NCBI GenBank assembly: GCA_951812305.1
Contig: CATOSB010000002.1
Span: forward strand, 682,001 to 746,000
Direction of reading: 5' to 3'
Length of the DNA: 64,000 nucleotides
DNA from: an uncultured Paracoccaceae bacterium
GTDB taxonomy: Bacteria > Pseudomonadota > Alphaproteobacteria > Rhodobacterales > Rhodobacteraceae
Shown: positions 30,870 to 42,674 of the stretch, in pieces
Position numbering within the stretch: the first letter of the stretch is position 1
Layout: each line of letters starts with the position of its first letter
The notes under the pieces: model-generated
Databases searched by the model: none
Told to the model about the DNA's origin: nothing
What the model saw: only the letters and a program-made list of their open reading frames with translations
Translations under genes and position numbers: made by a program

Positions 30870-32468
30870 ATGGAATTCGAATGGGTCGCCATCGCTTTGG
30901 GGGATGTCGCCTGGATTACGCTGGCATTCGCTTTTGGTCTTTGCGCCAGTTTTCTGCGCCTGCCGCCGCTCATTGGGTTTCTGGCGGCGGGTTTCGTGCT
31001 CGGCGCGCTGGGTATGGCGGGCGGAGAGGTTCTGAGCAAGTTGGCCGACCTTGGGATTACGATCCTGTTGTTTACTGTCGGGTTGAAACTCGACATGCGT
31101 GCGTTGATCCGGCCACAGGTCTGGGCGGTGACGGCGCTGCATTCCAGCATCATCACAGTGGTCTTTGGACTGCTGGTGTTCTGGCTGGCTGTTTTGGGTT
31201 TGCCGATCTTCACCGGGCTTGGACTTGGTCCGGCAATATTGATTGGCTTCGCGCTTAGTTTTTCCAGCACAGTTTTCGCGGTCAACACGCTGGAGAATTC
31301 CGGCGAGATTCAATCGCTTCATGGCAGCATCGCGGTCGGCATCCTGATCGTGCAGGACCTTGCCGCCGTTGCTTTCCTTGCCGCGACGACCGGCAAGCTG
31401 CCTGCGCTTTGGGCGCCCGCGCTGATCGGGCTGGTGTTTTTGCGCCCGCTTTTTGCTCGGCTTTTGCTCTTGGTCGGGCATGGCGAATTGCTGATCCTTT
31501 ACGGGCTGGTTCTGGCGCTTGGCGGCGCGGAACTGTTCGAACTTGCCGGGATAAAGGGAGATCTCGGTGCGCTGGTGCTGGGCGTTCTGGTCGCCGGGCA
31601 TCGACGCGCTGGCGATCTGGCCAAATCGATGTTCGGGATCAAGGATTTGTTTTTGCTTGGTTTCTTCCTGTCGATCGGGCTGGCGGGACAGCTGTCGTGG
31701 ACGGCCCTGCTGATCGGTCTGGCGCTGGTGCCGCTGGCGCTCGTCAAAACCGGGTTGTTCATTGCGCTGTTTACGCGGTTTCGATTACGCGCGCGCACCT
31801 CGCTTCTGGCATCGCTGAACCTGAATAACTTCAGCGAATTTGGTCTGATCGTCGTGGCGATTGGTGTGTCGCAGGCCTGGATCGGCGTGGAATGGCTGGT
31901 GGTTTTGTCCGTGGCTTTGTCGGGCTCATTCCTGCTGGCTGCGCCGCTAGTGTCGATTGATGACTGGATTTACAGTCGGCATCGCGACCGCTGGACGCGC
32001 TTTCAGCGGCCAGATCGGTTGCCCGATGACGCCTATCTCGACACCCGCGCTGCGACAATTGCAGTCTTTGGCATGGGGCGCGTTGGCACCGGGGCCTATG
32101 ACGCGATGCGGGCCGAATATGGCGACACGGTGATCGGCGTGGATTTCAACCATGACACGGTTGAAGCGCATTGTGCCGCGGGGCGCATCGTGTTGCACGG
32201 CGACCCCAGCGACGCCGATTTCTGGGAAAAGGTCGACAGCGATCACAAGATCAAACTGGTGATGCTGGCGCTGCCCAATCTGGTGGCCAATCTCGATGCT
32301 CTGGCGCAACTGGACGAGGTGGGCTTTGACCGGCGCGTGACGGCGACGGCACATTTCAGGGATGAGGAAGAGGCGTTGCTGGCTGCCGGGGCGGACGCGG
32401 TCTTCAATATCTATAACGAGGCCGGCGCCGGTTTTGCCGAACATACGATGGCAATCGCAGTTGATTGA
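30870..32468 (+). CDS. KefB-type monovalent cation:proton antiporter with TrkA-N domain
   Basis: This 532-residue CPA2-family transporter exchanges K+ or Na+ for protons. Residues 1-375 form about 12 helices, including LPPLIGFLAAGFVLGALG and GFALSFSSTVFAVNTLE. Residues from about 395 on are a cytoplasmic TrkA-N/Rossmann domain (VFGMGRVGTGAYDAM, then VIGVDFNHDTVE). It is shorter than E. coli KefB/KefC and no ancillary KefF/KefG-like gene is adjacent. It is divergent from nuoA, so pH or proton-motive-force balance may link the two. Confidence 0.88.
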   Translation: MEFEWVAIALGDVAWITLAFAFGLCASFLRLPPLIGFLAAGFVLGALGMAGGEVLSKLADLGITILLFTVGLKLDMRALIRPQVWAVTALHSSIITVVFGLLVFWLAVLGLPIFTGLGLGPAILIGFALSFSSTVFAVNTLENSGEIQSLHGSIAVGILIVQDLAAVAFLAATTGKLPALWAPALIGLVFLRPLFARLLLLVGHGELLILYGLVLALGGAELFELAGIKGDLGALVLGVLVAGHRRAGDLAKSMFGIKDLFLLGFFLSIGLAGQLSWTALLIGLALVPLALVKTGLFIALFTRFRLRARTSLLASLNLNNFSEFGLIVVAIGVSQAWIGVEWLVVLSVALSGSFLLAAPLVSIDDWIYSRHRDRWTRFQRPDRLPDDAYLDTRAATIAVFGMGRVGTGAYDAMRAEYGDTVIGVDFNHDTVEAHCAAGRIVLHGDPSDADFWEKVDSDHKIKLVMLALPNLVANLDALAQLDEVGFDRRVTATAHFRDEEEALLAAGADAVFNIYNEAGAGFAEHTMAIAVD

Positions 32469-32789
32469 CCTGCGTCCTGCCAAGTCATGATGTGATCCGT
32501 CGAAAATTGGTTCGGGTTTGGGCCGGAGCGGGCGTTCTTCTTAAAAAAATACGAAGCCGCGCCATCGACGACGCGGGCGGTGGTGATCCAACGCGGGTGT
32601 TGTGCAGTTTATCCCCGAGAACCCCTGCGACATCAGACGTAGCCCATGCCCTCACCCAATCGCCGCCGCGCGGGACGCGTCGTCGATGGCGCGGCGGCCT
32701 GCGGCCTTGATTCCGCGCTGAGGTGGCATTGTCGGGCGTCCGCTTCGGCCCGCTTCGCGGTCATTCAGATCCAACCGCAAACATTCCGG
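32469..32789. other. 321-base intergenic region between convergent antiporter and liu operon end
   Basis: It holds structured repeat B (32647-32747) and several GC-rich inverted repeats around 32560-32600. No ORF with a plausible start lies entirely inside it. One or more of the stems could terminate the two converging transcripts. Confidence 0.55.
32647..32747 (-). repeat. Structured ~100-nt intergenic repeat, member B
   Basis: On the minus strand it begins CGAAGCGGACGCCCGACAAT, continues GCGCGGAATCAAGGCCGC and AGGCCGCCGCGCCATCGACG, and ends GGCGATTGGGTGAGGGCA. The order of blocks and total length (101 bases) equal member A. The outer stem GCGCGG/CCGCGC and inner GGCC/GGCC pairing are preserved although the loop bases differ. 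Confidence 0.75.
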
Positions 32790-32987
32790 CTATCCGGCCG
32801 GTGTCTTCCGCCGCAAAACCACCCGCAGGAACCGCTGCCAAAGCCCGATGCTGGGCGCATGACCGCCACCGACTGAGCTCAGCCGGTCGAACTCGTGATT
32901 GTCGATCACCCGCTCGGCGCAACCGCAGCCTTCGCCGAGGCCGACCTTCTTGAAATAGAATTTGGTGAAGTCTTCAGGTTTTTGCAT
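32790..32987 (-). CDS. Hypothetical 65-residue protein at the end of the liu operon
   Basis: This small protein begins MQKPEDFTKFYFKKVG. It has two closely spaced cysteines (EGCGCAERV), which might bind metal, and a basic C terminus (RFLRVVLRRKTPAG). It lies 26 bases after the preceding gene on the same strand. The ribosome binding site is weak. No family is recognised. Confidence 0.45.
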   Translation of the reverse strand: MQKPEDFTKFYFKKVGLGEGCGCAERVIDNHEFDRLSSVGGGHAPSIGLWQRFLRVVLRRKTPAG

Positions 32988-33013
32988 GGGCAAAGAATAT
33001 CACCGGATCAGCC

Positions 33014-33460
33014 TCATGGCAAAGGCCAGCGGGAATAAGCCTGTTCATCTTCGCTCAACGGGTGTTGCACCAGAACGCTTTGTGCCTCATCGCGCCCTTG
33101 CGCCGCGATTTTCGGGTCGATCACTTGCAAGATCTCAAGGGCCCGTGCCATCCAGTTCCACCGCGAATAGCCCAAATAAAAGCCATCGCGCCGTTTTTGC
33201 AGTTCTTCGGCCCGCGCCTGACCGTCTGCCAAGTCCAGCAGATACCAAGCTGCCGCGGCGTCGATACTGAGCCCATCATGGCGATAGATCTCCGCCCCGC
33301 GCTCTGTCCCGACGATATTGTATTGCGCGCCCTGCACTTCGACATGCGGGCCGCCGTCGTGTTGCGGATCGGTCTGCACCGTGATTGCCGCCCCCAGTTC
33401 GGCACGCGACCACAATGCCTCAATCCGGGATTGCAGCAGCCGCACCGCATCAAACGTCAT
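33014..33460 (-). CDS. Hypothetical protein downstream of the enoyl-CoA hydratase gene
   Basis: This 148-residue soluble protein starts MTFDAVRLLQSRIEALW (AAGG upstream). The longer frame upstream is only the shadow of the enoyl-CoA hydratase gene. A central beta region (QTDPQHDGGPHVEVQGAQYN) is followed by a helical, Trp/Tyr-rich part (FYLGYSRWNWMARALEIL). No cysteines are present. No family is recognised. It starts 7 bases after the preceding stop. Confidence 0.65.
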   Translation of the reverse strand: MTFDAVRLLQSRIEALWSRAELGAAITVQTDPQHDGGPHVEVQGAQYNIVGTERGAEIYRHDGLSIDAAAAWYLLDLADGQARAEELQKRRDGFYLGYSRWNWMARALEILQVIDPKIAAQGRDEAQSVLVQHPLSEDEQAYSRWPLP

Positions 33461-33467
33461 TGCGTGT

Positions 33468-34256
33468 CTAACCTTGCGCCCAACCCGGTTTTCGCTTGTC
33501 AAAGAACGCCGCCACGCCTTCTGGCGCTTCCTCCCCTTCCCACTGTCGCACAAGCGCCGCGATGGTGTCGTCGATGACCTGATCGTCGATCCGTGGTCCC
33601 AGCGCGCGCGCCAGCGCCTTGGCCTTTGCGACGGCACCGGGTGCGCAACTGAGATAGGGCGCGACCTCTGCCTCAACCGCAGCATCAAGGTCTTGCTGTG
33701 CGACGACCCGCGCCAGAACGCCCAATTCGCGCGCCTCTTCCGCCTCAAAGATGCGTGCAGACATGAACACACGCCGGGACTTTGCCTCTCCCATCCGCGC
33801 AATCACGTAAGGCCCGATGGTCGCGGGGATCAGGCCCAGGCGCGTCTCGGTCAGACCGAATTTTGCGCCCGCAACGCCGATGGCGACATCGCAAACACAT
33901 GCCATACCTAGCCCACCGCCAAACGCCTGCCCCTGAACCCGCCCGATCACCGGCTTGGAACACGTATTTATCGCAAAAAGCATCTCGGCCAGTTTTCGCG
34001 CTTCTGCTGCGCGCTGCGCCGCGTTGGCCTCCATCTGCTGGCGCATCCAGTCGAGATCGCCACCGGCGCAAAAGCTTTTGCCCGCCCCGGTCAGCACAAC
34101 CACGCGCACGTCAGCGTCCGCACCCAGCGCCGCAATGGCGGCGTGGATTTCCTCGCACATCGCGCCCGACAAGGAGTTGTGCTTGTCCGCCCGATCCAGC
34201 GTCAGAGTGACGACGCCGCGATCATCCCGCGCGATTGATACCATCTCATAACTCAT
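33468..34256 (-). CDS. liuC: Enoyl-CoA hydratase family, probable methylglutaconyl-CoA hydratase
   Basis: This 262-residue crotonase-fold enzyme, in this context, would hydrate 3-methylglutaconyl-CoA to HMG-CoA in leucine breakdown. The oxyanion-hole segments GAGKSFCAGGDLDWM and GQAFGGGLGMACVCDVAI are present. GLTETRLGLIPATIGPYV carries the catalytic glutamate region. The start is MSYEMVSIARD at 34256, overlapping the DUF6653 gene by 11 bases. Pathway role comes from its neighbours; the sequence alone supports only a crotonase. Confidence 0.85.
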   Translation of the reverse strand: MSYEMVSIARDDRGVVTLTLDRADKHNSLSGAMCEEIHAAIAALGADADVRVVVLTGAGKSFCAGGDLDWMRQQMEANAAQRAAEARKLAEMLFAINTCSKPVIGRVQGQAFGGGLGMACVCDVAIGVAGAKFGLTETRLGLIPATIGPYVIARMGEAKSRRVFMSARIFEAEEARELGVLARVVAQQDLDAAVEAEVAPYLSCAPGAVAKAKALARALGPRIDDQVIDDTIAALVRQWEGEEAPEGVAAFFDKRKPGWAQG

Positions 34257-34764
34257 GCGCTTCCATCCCCGGAACGTCTCGCCCTTCTCGGCGCCAATCC
34301 TCGAATATCCAGACCATCCGGTCAACAAACCAGACCTTGGGCAACGCTGTGAGGATTGCGCCGAACACGGCGCCCTCCCACCAGAGCGCAATCAAACCCC
34401 AGACCATCACGACCGAACCCGGCACGCTCAACCATCCGAGCACATAGGCCGCGCGCCGGTGATGCGCCGCAACCTCCTCGCGATGTTCCAGAAACACCCG
34501 CTCTCCCAGCACGCCTTTTGACATCCAGTTGTCAAATCTCCTGGGCTCGGGAAAGGCGCGCGGGTTCCACCAGATCCAAAGCAGCGCAACCGCAACGACA
34601 AGGAGAGCCCACCAGCCGATCCAGACCCGGCTCCAGATCGCCAAAACCAAAAATGGCAAGGTCGTCAGCATCCGTGTCCAGCCAGACCACGGGTTTGCGT
34701 GGCGTCGCCAAACGCGATCATCCATACCCATCAACCGCTCTGCGCCCGCGAAAAAGTCCATCAC
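34246..34764 (-). CDS. DUF6653-type membrane protein
   Basis: This 172-residue protein has four hydrophobic segments and the pattern MGMDDRVWRRHANPWSGWTR near the N terminus, which resembles DUF6653. It is rich in Trp. Function is unknown. It overlaps the isomerase upstream by ATGA and the crotonase downstream, so it is a genuine operon member without an obvious role in leucine degradation. Confidence 0.65.
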   Translation of the reverse strand: MMDFFAGAERLMGMDDRVWRRHANPWSGWTRMLTTLPFLVLAIWSRVWIGWWALLVVAVALLWIWWNPRAFPEPRRFDNWMSKGVLGERVFLEHREEVAAHHRRAAYVLGWLSVPGSVVMVWGLIALWWEGAVFGAILTALPKVWFVDRMVWIFEDWRREGRDVPGMEAHEL

Positions 34765-35294
34765 AAAGCCTGCATATGCGCGCGCAACAGATTCAGCCGG
34801 TCATTGCCCCAAAAGACGGCGTCATCCACAACAAAGCTCGGCACACCGAAGACGCCAAGGTCAAGCGCTGCACGAATTGCAGCGTCATGGGCGTCGGCGT
34901 CACGTTTCCGCGGTGCGGTCGGCAGATGCCCTTGCACAAAGACACGGTCGTAGATCGCAAACACTTTCGCGCGCCGCGCCGCCGGTTCCATTGCCCAGCA
35001 CGCCTCTGCCAGCGCCCGCATCTCCAGTGGCACATCGGGCGGGTTGTAGGGAACACCGTAATACGCCGCCCAGCGCTGTGCATCCTGAACGCGGTAGGCC
35101 AGATCGTATTGGCCCCTTAGTTGGTCTGCCTCAAACGGCGACGCGCCGCCATGCGCGCGACCAATCAGATCCGGTGAATGCATCGGCCAGATGTCGAACT
35201 CGAACCCAAATTCCTCTTCCAATGCCGGGATCTGCGTGGCGGCGAGATAGGAATACCGGCTGCCGAGCCCGAGGATTGCGATCGCCCGCCTCAT
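34761..35294 (-). CDS. DsbA-fold isomerase (2-hydroxychromene-2-carboxylate isomerase / kappa-GST type)
   Basis: This 177-residue thioredoxin-like protein has an inserted helical domain. The N terminus SRYSYLAATQIPALEEEFG corresponds to the family's SPYSYL glutathione-site motif, with Arg in place of Pro. The cis-Pro motif is GVFGVPSFVVDD. It is slightly short (about 200 is usual). The reaction in this organism is unknown; a glutathione-dependent step or detoxification is likely, given the GST gene in the same operon. Confidence 0.75.
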   Translation of the reverse strand: MRRAIAILGLGSRYSYLAATQIPALEEEFGFEFDIWPMHSPDLIGRAHGGASPFEADQLRGQYDLAYRVQDAQRWAAYYGVPYNPPDVPLEMRALAEACWAMEPAARRAKVFAIYDRVFVQGHLPTAPRKRDADAHDAAIRAALDLGVFGVPSFVVDDAVFWGNDRLNLLRAHMQAL

Positions 35295-36142
35295 CCGCGC
35301 ATGGCCCGCGCCATATCGGCGGCCTGCGCAATGATATCGGCGTCCAATCCGGTCTCATACCCAAGTACAGTCAGCCGTTCCAGCACCGCCTCTGTCGCGA
35401 CGTTGCCAGCCGCACCGGGCGCATAGGGGCAGCCCCCGAGGCCGCCGACCGCGGCATCGAACACCCGCAGACCTGCGTTCAAGGCGACTTTGATGTTCTC
35501 CAGCGCAAGACCGCTTGTGTCGTGGAAATGGCCGGCCAGTTTCGCCACCGGCACAAGTTTCGAGACTTCCCCAAACATCGCCGCCACGGCCTCTGGCGTG
35601 CCGCGCCCGATCGTGTCGCCCAGCGAGATTTCGTAACACCCCATCGCGGCCAATTCACCCGCAATGCGCGCCACGGCCTCTGGCGCGATCGGGCCATCAT
35701 AAGGACATTCGACCACACAGGAGACATAGCCGCGCACGCGCAAGCCCGCCGTCTTCGCCGCATCAACCACCGGTTCAAACGCCGCGAGGCTTTCGGCGAT
35801 GCTCTTGTTGATATTTGCACGGCTGAACCCTTCGGACGCCGAACCGAATATGGCCACCTCATCAGCGCGCGCCGCCATCGCGCGTTCAAACCCCTTCATG
35901 TTGGGCGTTAACGCGGCATAAGATACCCCCTCGGCCCGCCTGATCCCTGCCAGAACGTCTGCGCTGTCGGCCATTTGCGGTACCCATTTGGGCGACACAA
36001 AGGACGCGCATTCGATACGGCGAAAACCTGCGCTGCTCAGACAGTCCACCAATGAGATCTTCTCAGCGGTCGGAATAGCGCGCGCTTCGTTCTGCAGCCC
36101 ATCGCGCGGGCCGACCTCGAAAATTTCGACAAACTCAGCCAT
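35291..36142 (-). CDS. liuE: Hydroxymethylglutaryl-CoA lyase
   Basis: This 283-residue TIM-barrel lyase splits HMG-CoA into acetyl-CoA and acetoacetate, the last step of leucine degradation. EVGPRDGLQNE carries the metal-binding Asp and catalytic Arg. SLGDTIGRGTPEAV and AGHFHDTSG (metal-binding His pair) follow. GGLGGCPYAPGAAGNVATE carries the catalytic cysteine loop. The start is MAEFVEIFEVG at 36142 with GGGGGAG upstream; the longer frame runs into the IS. The IS end lies only 35 bases upstream, so its native promoter or cotranscription is disturbed. Confidence 0.93.
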   Translation of the reverse strand: MAEFVEIFEVGPRDGLQNEARAIPTAEKISLVDCLSSAGFRRIECASFVSPKWVPQMADSADVLAGIRRAEGVSYAALTPNMKGFERAMAARADEVAIFGSASEGFSRANINKSIAESLAAFEPVVDAAKTAGLRVRGYVSCVVECPYDGPIAPEAVARIAGELAAMGCYEISLGDTIGRGTPEAVAAMFGEVSKLVPVAKLAGHFHDTSGLALENIKVALNAGLRVFDAAVGGLGGCPYAPGAAGNVATEAVLERLTVLGYETGLDADIIAQAADMARAMRG

Positions 36143-36177
36143 GTCGCAAACTCCCCCTCGATCCCCCTCCCACGAGG

Positions 36178-37579
36178 CTATAAGATTCACACATCTCACG
36201 ATGCACGGTGATGTATACTCTCTGCGATATACGCGCCGTGTTTGATGGATTGGAACTCGGTCCAACCTGACAGGATTACAATAGGCCCTGGTTTTCCATA
36301 GTATCCGGTCCAGCCGCCCAACCTTGCGCAGACCCACGAGGCGAAAGCGAGGCTGCCTTTGGGGTGGGGGTTTTTCTGTCGGTCTGTCTTGCCCTCGAGG
36401 TCTGCGCTGAGCGCCTCCAGCAGAGGTTGATCGGCGGCATCGAAGGCATCGGTCAGCGGACGCAGGCACCGGCCATCGCGTTCGGCGACCATCTGCATCA
36501 CAACCGTCGCGGCGATCATGCAGGCCAGGATCAGGCGATTGCGCGGACCGGTGTCGTTGATGCGCAGGGCCTCGATGTCGAACCCTTTGCGCTTCATCGT
36601 GCGGAACAGTTCCTCGATCCTCCAGCGTTTGGCATAGCGCTCGGCGACGTCCAAAGCGTCGGTGACATTGATGATGTCGTAGCTCGTCAGCAAACGCCAG
36701 TGTACGGGTTTGACGCCGTCAGGCGGTGTTTCCTCGCGCAGGTCGATATAGGTGAGAGTGACCGGTGCAGATGTCGTTTTTTCCAATCTTTTCGGCGGCT
36801 TCATGGTTGCCTGGCCAAACCGGATCGACAGCCTGGCGTCGCGGGCGGCCCGCCCCGGGCTCTTGGGAAGAGTAAGCAGGGTCGTGCCCAGCCTCGGCAT
36901 GGCGGCAATCCATTCGGCTATCTTATCACCGCCCTCAAGCGTGCGGTTGTGATTGGCCCTAACGATCAACTCCACATTTTGGGGCCTGCGCGCAAACAGG
37001 TCGAAAATATCGGCCTCGCGATCCGCCACCATCGTGATCCGCCCAGCCCCGGCGATCTCGCCCGCACGCTCGGTGGCCGCCAGCCAGCGGTGGCTTTCTT
37101 TGTCTTCGAAGGCACGCGCATGCCGGGTCGCACGTTGGCCGGTGTCACGCTCGCAAAACGTTGCATCCAGCGCCCCCGGGACAGCGCCATCCCGCGCATC
37201 CACCGCGATCATCGCATGCAGGTAATCGCCACCGCCGCCACTCGACCGCGTTACCGTTGTGTCCTGCACTGCCAGAATATCACGCCCTTCGCAGGCCTCC
37301 CGGGTCCGAACAAAGGCCGCATCGCACATTGCCTCTAGCGTCACAGCCGGATTGCGTAGAAACCGCGTGAACCGGATCTCGCCCGCCCGCGTGCCCCCGA
37401 GCCGCCGGACCCGAACCCCGTCACCGCCTGTTGCAACCAGCCTATCCAGAAGCAAGGCCCCCCTTTTTCGAGGCGAGCATCCCCAAAGTTCCCAAGCGTT
37501 TGCTGCATCATTGCCTCCCTTTTCAACAAGAGAATCAGAAAAGCTGACTGACGGCAACCAAGATGTGTGAATGTCATAG
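36178..37579 (-). mobile_element. IS4-family (IS50-like) insertion sequence, copy 2, 1402 bp, inverted
   Basis: This is the same element as at 23053-24454, in opposite orientation, and its translated frames are identical to copy 1. The 9-base target duplication is CCCACGAGG (36169-36177 and 37580-37588). The target was again the loop of a C-rich/G-rich hairpin, CCCCCTCC-CACGA-GGAGGGGG. It separates the GST gene from the HMG-CoA lyase gene of the liu operon, and its transposase reads in the same direction as the operon. Confidence 0.95.
36196..37511 (-). CDS. IS4-family transposase, needs a -1 frameshift (copy 2)
   Basis: It has the same reading-frame arrangement as copy 1: start MMQQTLGNFGDARLEK at 37511/37508, shift at the A5G6 run (37458-37468 on the plus strand), then RGALLLDRLVATGG to the stop at 36196. 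The fused product would be 438 residues with the DDE residues AVQDTTV, VADREADIFD and the YREK region. The preserved frameshift in both copies argues for programmed slippage rather than decay. Confidence 0.85.
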
Positions 37580-37663
37580 CCCACGAGGAGGGGGAGGCGA
37601 CATTCGCGCGGCCAGCGGTTTCCCCCGTCTTTTTGGGGCGTTGTCAGCGGAGAGGTTAGGTCC

Positions 37664-38316
37664 TCACCCATCCCACGGCTCGTAAAACTCCTGCGAATAC
37701 AAGCGCTTGCTGCCTTCCTTCGGCAATGCGGCCTTGAAAGCCGGACGGTCGGTAATTCGTGCGTACCACCCGGTCAGCCCACCAAACGGCTCAATCCTCG
37801 CAAAGTGCCGCGTCATGTAGATCGCCTGCCCGACCGAAATATCGGCGGCGGAAAACCCGCCATCCAGAAGGTGTTCCCGCCCCGTAAGCCGGGCCTCAAC
37901 TGCACCGTAACATTTCTCGACCCGTTTCGCTTCCAGTTTCATCACAATCGCCGATCGCATGGCATCATCGTAAAGCGCGACGTGCTGTTGGGTCAAAGCC
38001 GCACCATGTTGGCTGAGTGTCTCGGCGAAATGCACCCAGATCAGCCAATCTGCGCGCTCTGCATCCCCCGGCGCACGCCCCAATCCGGGCTGCGAAAACC
38101 GCTCGCACAGATATTCCGTGATCGCGCCGGTTTCCCACATGACGCGCCCGTCAATTTCCAGCGCGGGCACTCGCCCCGCCGGGTTCAGCGCCAGATAATC
38201 TTTTGACCGCAACGTCTTGTCGAAGGGCCATTCCTGCACCTCGAATTCAACGCCCAACTCATGCAGCAACCAAAGCGTACGCATCGAGCGGGACTGTGGG
38301 ACGTGATGAAGCCGGA

Positions 38317-38320
<4 letters not shown>
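37664..38320 (-). CDS. Glutathione S-transferase family protein
   Basis: This 218-residue protein has an N-terminal thioredoxin-like domain (HHVPQSRSMRTLWLLHELG, with Ser as the likely glutathione-activating residue, and the cis-Pro motif GRVPALEIDG, then ETGAITEYL). The C-terminal helical domain contains SAADISVGQAIYMTRH. It overlaps the carboxylase alpha gene by ATGA. It may handle electrophilic intermediates, but no substrate can be read from sequence. Confidence 0.88.
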
Positions 38321-40256
<1,936 letters not shown>

Positions 40257-40260
<4 letters not shown>

Positions 40261-41054
40261 TCTGCGTCGCGTCGGGTTCGCGCCGCATTGACAGGCCTGG
40301 AAAATGAATCGTTGCTAATCTTGACCGTCGGGTCATATTTTTCATCAGACTTCTTTATCTGTTCGGATTGGCTTTCTCTTCCGCTCTTTTCCAAGTGCTT
40401 ATTTGCACGCCTCGCTTTGCTGCGAACTCCAAGGCACCCAAAACCGGCCGACAAAATTCCCACGAAGACTACCGCCGGGAAATATTCTGCGTGCAGGAAT
40501 AAGCTTAAGAACTCGACAGCGCTTAGCGCGATCAAGGCAATCCAGACTCCAGCGAGCATATAGGGCGTGGAAAAAGAAAACGACGCCCCCGGAATGCGCA
40601 TTCCATCATCGCCGATTAACCGAAAAACCTGAATTGCCTCAGTTTTCAGATCAGCTTTGTTTACCATCAAGAAATCTTTGTATTTCCTGGAGATTGCCGC
40701 AATTGCCAAATGCGCGGCCTGAATAGACTTCGTGCCTGTCAGACAGTTAACAACACCAAGAATCGCCATCGCCAAACGGGCAAATACGACTACCGCAGCG
40801 GTGCGGCAATCGCCTTCAATCTCAGGAAAAAGCTCAGCGCACTTATCCGTGTTCAAATTTGAACTTGGCAGGAAGCTGGCGCCGTAGGCGACAAATAGGA
40901 ACCCACTGATAGTAATCAGCCATTTCAGGCGGCGATCTACAAGATCATCTTCGTGTTCCACCAATTGTCGCGCTTGGGTAAAAACGCGTGCAGAACGCCT
41001 CTCCAGCCGGGATTCTGTCTCATTGTCGCTTGTATGACTTTTATCGTCGAGCAT
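40257..41054 (-). CDS. Unknown four-helix membrane protein between liuB and liuD
   Basis: This 265-residue protein has paired hydrophobic helices near the N terminus (RRLKWLITISGFLFVAYGAS, then a second around AVVVFARLAMAILGVVNCL). A soluble loop follows, then another pair (MLAGVWIALIALSAVEFL, FPAVVFVGILSAGFGCLG). The C terminus is charged and Lys/Arg-rich. It appears AT-richer than its neighbours. The carboxylase subunit genes are normally close together. It nevertheless overlaps liuD by ATGA, so it is not a simple recent insertion of junk. No family is recognised. Confidence 0.65.
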
Positions 41055-41072
41055 CGGTACGCTAGCCTCACT

Positions 41073-42671
41073 CTACATCCTGAACACGCCGAACCGCGTC
41101 TCTTCCACCGGCGCGTTCATCGCAGCCCGCAATGACAACGCCAGCACCTCCCGCGTCTTGCGCGGGTCGATGATCCCGTCATCCCAAAGGCGCGCGGAAG
41201 CGTAAAGCGGATGCGATTGTTCCTCGAACATCTCAAGGGTCGGAGCTTTGAACGCGGCTTCTTCCTCGGCAGACCACTCACCCCCGCCCCGCTCAATCGC
41301 GTCGCGCTTCACCGTCGCCAGAACCCCTGCTGCCTGCTCACCGCCCATCACAGAAATGCGCGAATTGGGCCAGGTCCACAGGAACCGCGGCTGATAGGCA
41401 CGGCCCGCCATGCCATAGTTCCCCGCCCCAAACGACCCGCCAACGATTATCGTCACTTTGGGTACCGAGGTGCAGGCAACAGCGGTCACCATCTTGGCCC
41501 CGTGCCGCGCGATGCCCTCGTTCTCGTATTTCCGGCCGACCATGAATCCGGTGATATTCTGCAGGAAGATCAGCGGGATGCGCCGTTGCGAGCAGAGTTC
41601 GACAAAATGCGCACCCTTTTGCGCGCTTTCGGAAAACAGCACGCCATTATTGGCGACGATCCCCACATCCTGCCCGCATAGTTTCGCGAACCCACAGACC
41701 AGCGTCTCGCCGAACCGCGCCTTGAACTCGTCGAAATAGGACCCGTCCACCACCCGCGCGATGACCTCGCGGATATCATAGGGCGTGCGCAGATCGGCAG
41801 GCACCACATCGAGGATTTCCTCGGGATCAATTGCCGGCGCCTCGCCGTCCCACACCGTTCCAGTGTCGGATGGCCCCAACGACCCAACAGCCCGACGCGC
41901 CAGCGCCAAAGCATGCGCATCATCCTCGGCGAGATAATCCGCCACACCGGACAGCCGCGTATGCACATCGCCGCCGCCCAGATCCTCGGCGCTTACAACC
42001 TCGCCCGTCGCCGCCTTTACCAAAGGCGGCCCGGCCAGAAAGATCGTCCCCTGCTCTTTTACGATAATCGACACGTCCGACATCGCGGGCACATACGCCC
42101 CGCCCGCCGTGCAGGAGCCCATGACAACCGCAATCTGGGCGAAACCTTTCGCGCTCATCCGCGCCTGATTATAGAAAATCCGCCCAAAATGGTCGCGATC
42201 CGGGAACACCTCGTCCTGATTGGGCAGGTTCGCGCCGCCTGAATCCACCAGATAGACACACGGCAAATGGCATTCCTCGGCAATCTCCTGTGCGCGCAGA
42301 TGTTTCTTGACGCTCATCGGATAGTAGGTGCCGCCTTTGACGGTCGCGTCATTGCACACCACCATCACGTCGCGCCCCATCACGCGCCCCACACCCGCGA
42401 TCATCCCGGCGGCTGGCGCGGCGCCGTCATACATGCCATGCGCCGCCGTCGCGCCAATCTCAAGGAACGGCGATCCCGGATCCAGCAGGTTTGCCACCCT
42501 GTCGCGCGGCAACATCTTGCCTCGGCCAATATGCCGCTCCCGCGCCTTGTCGCTGCCGCCCTGCGCCGCACGCTCGGCAACCTCGCGCACCGCCGTAAGC
42601 GCCTCCAGATGCGCCGCTCGATTGGCGCGCGCCGCATCGCTGTTTGACGACAAAGTGGAACTGAGTTTCAA
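41073..42671 (-). CDS. liuB: Methylcrotonyl-CoA carboxylase, beta (carboxyltransferase) subunit
   Basis: This 532-residue crotonase-superfamily carboxyltransferase carries [20 protein letters not shown] and [20 protein letters not shown], which are typical of MCC beta and geranyl-CoA carboxylase beta. [19 protein letters not shown] and [20 protein letters not shown] form the second acyl-CoA/biotin site. Length is normal. It partners with the biotin subunit encoded downstream. Confidence 0.94.
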   Translation of the reverse strand: MKLSSTLSSNSDAARANRAAHLEALTAVREVAERAAQGGSDKARERHIGRGKMLPRDRVANLLDPGSPFLEIGATAAHGMYDGAAPAAGMIAGVGRVMGRDVMVVCNDATVKGGTYYPMSVKKHLRAQEIAEECHLPCVYLVDSGGANLPNQDEVFPDRDHFGRIFYNQARMSAKGFAQIAVVMGSCTAGGAYVPAMSDVSIIVKEQGTIFLAGPPLVKAATGEVVSAEDLGGGDVHTRLSGVADYLAEDDAHALALARRAVGSLGPSDTGTVWDGEAPAIDPEEILDVVPADLRTPYDIREVIARVVDGSYFDEFKARFGETLVCGFAKLCGQDVGIVANNGVLFSESAQKGAHFVELCSQRRIPLIFLQNITGFMVGRKYENEGIARHGAKMVTAVACTSVPKVTIIVGGSFGAGNYGMAGRAYQPRFLWTWPNSRISVMGGEQAAGVLATVKRDAIERGGGEWSAEEEAAFKAPTLEMFEEQSHPLYASARLWDDGIIDPRKTREVLALSLRAAMNAPVEETRFGVFRM

Positions 42672-42674
42672 AAC

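Noticed and set aside
36143..36469. Extended HMG-CoA lyase frame running back into the IS
   Set aside because: The extension is an antisense-frame reading of IS DNA; the real start at 36142 has a strong ribosome binding site and conserved N terminus.
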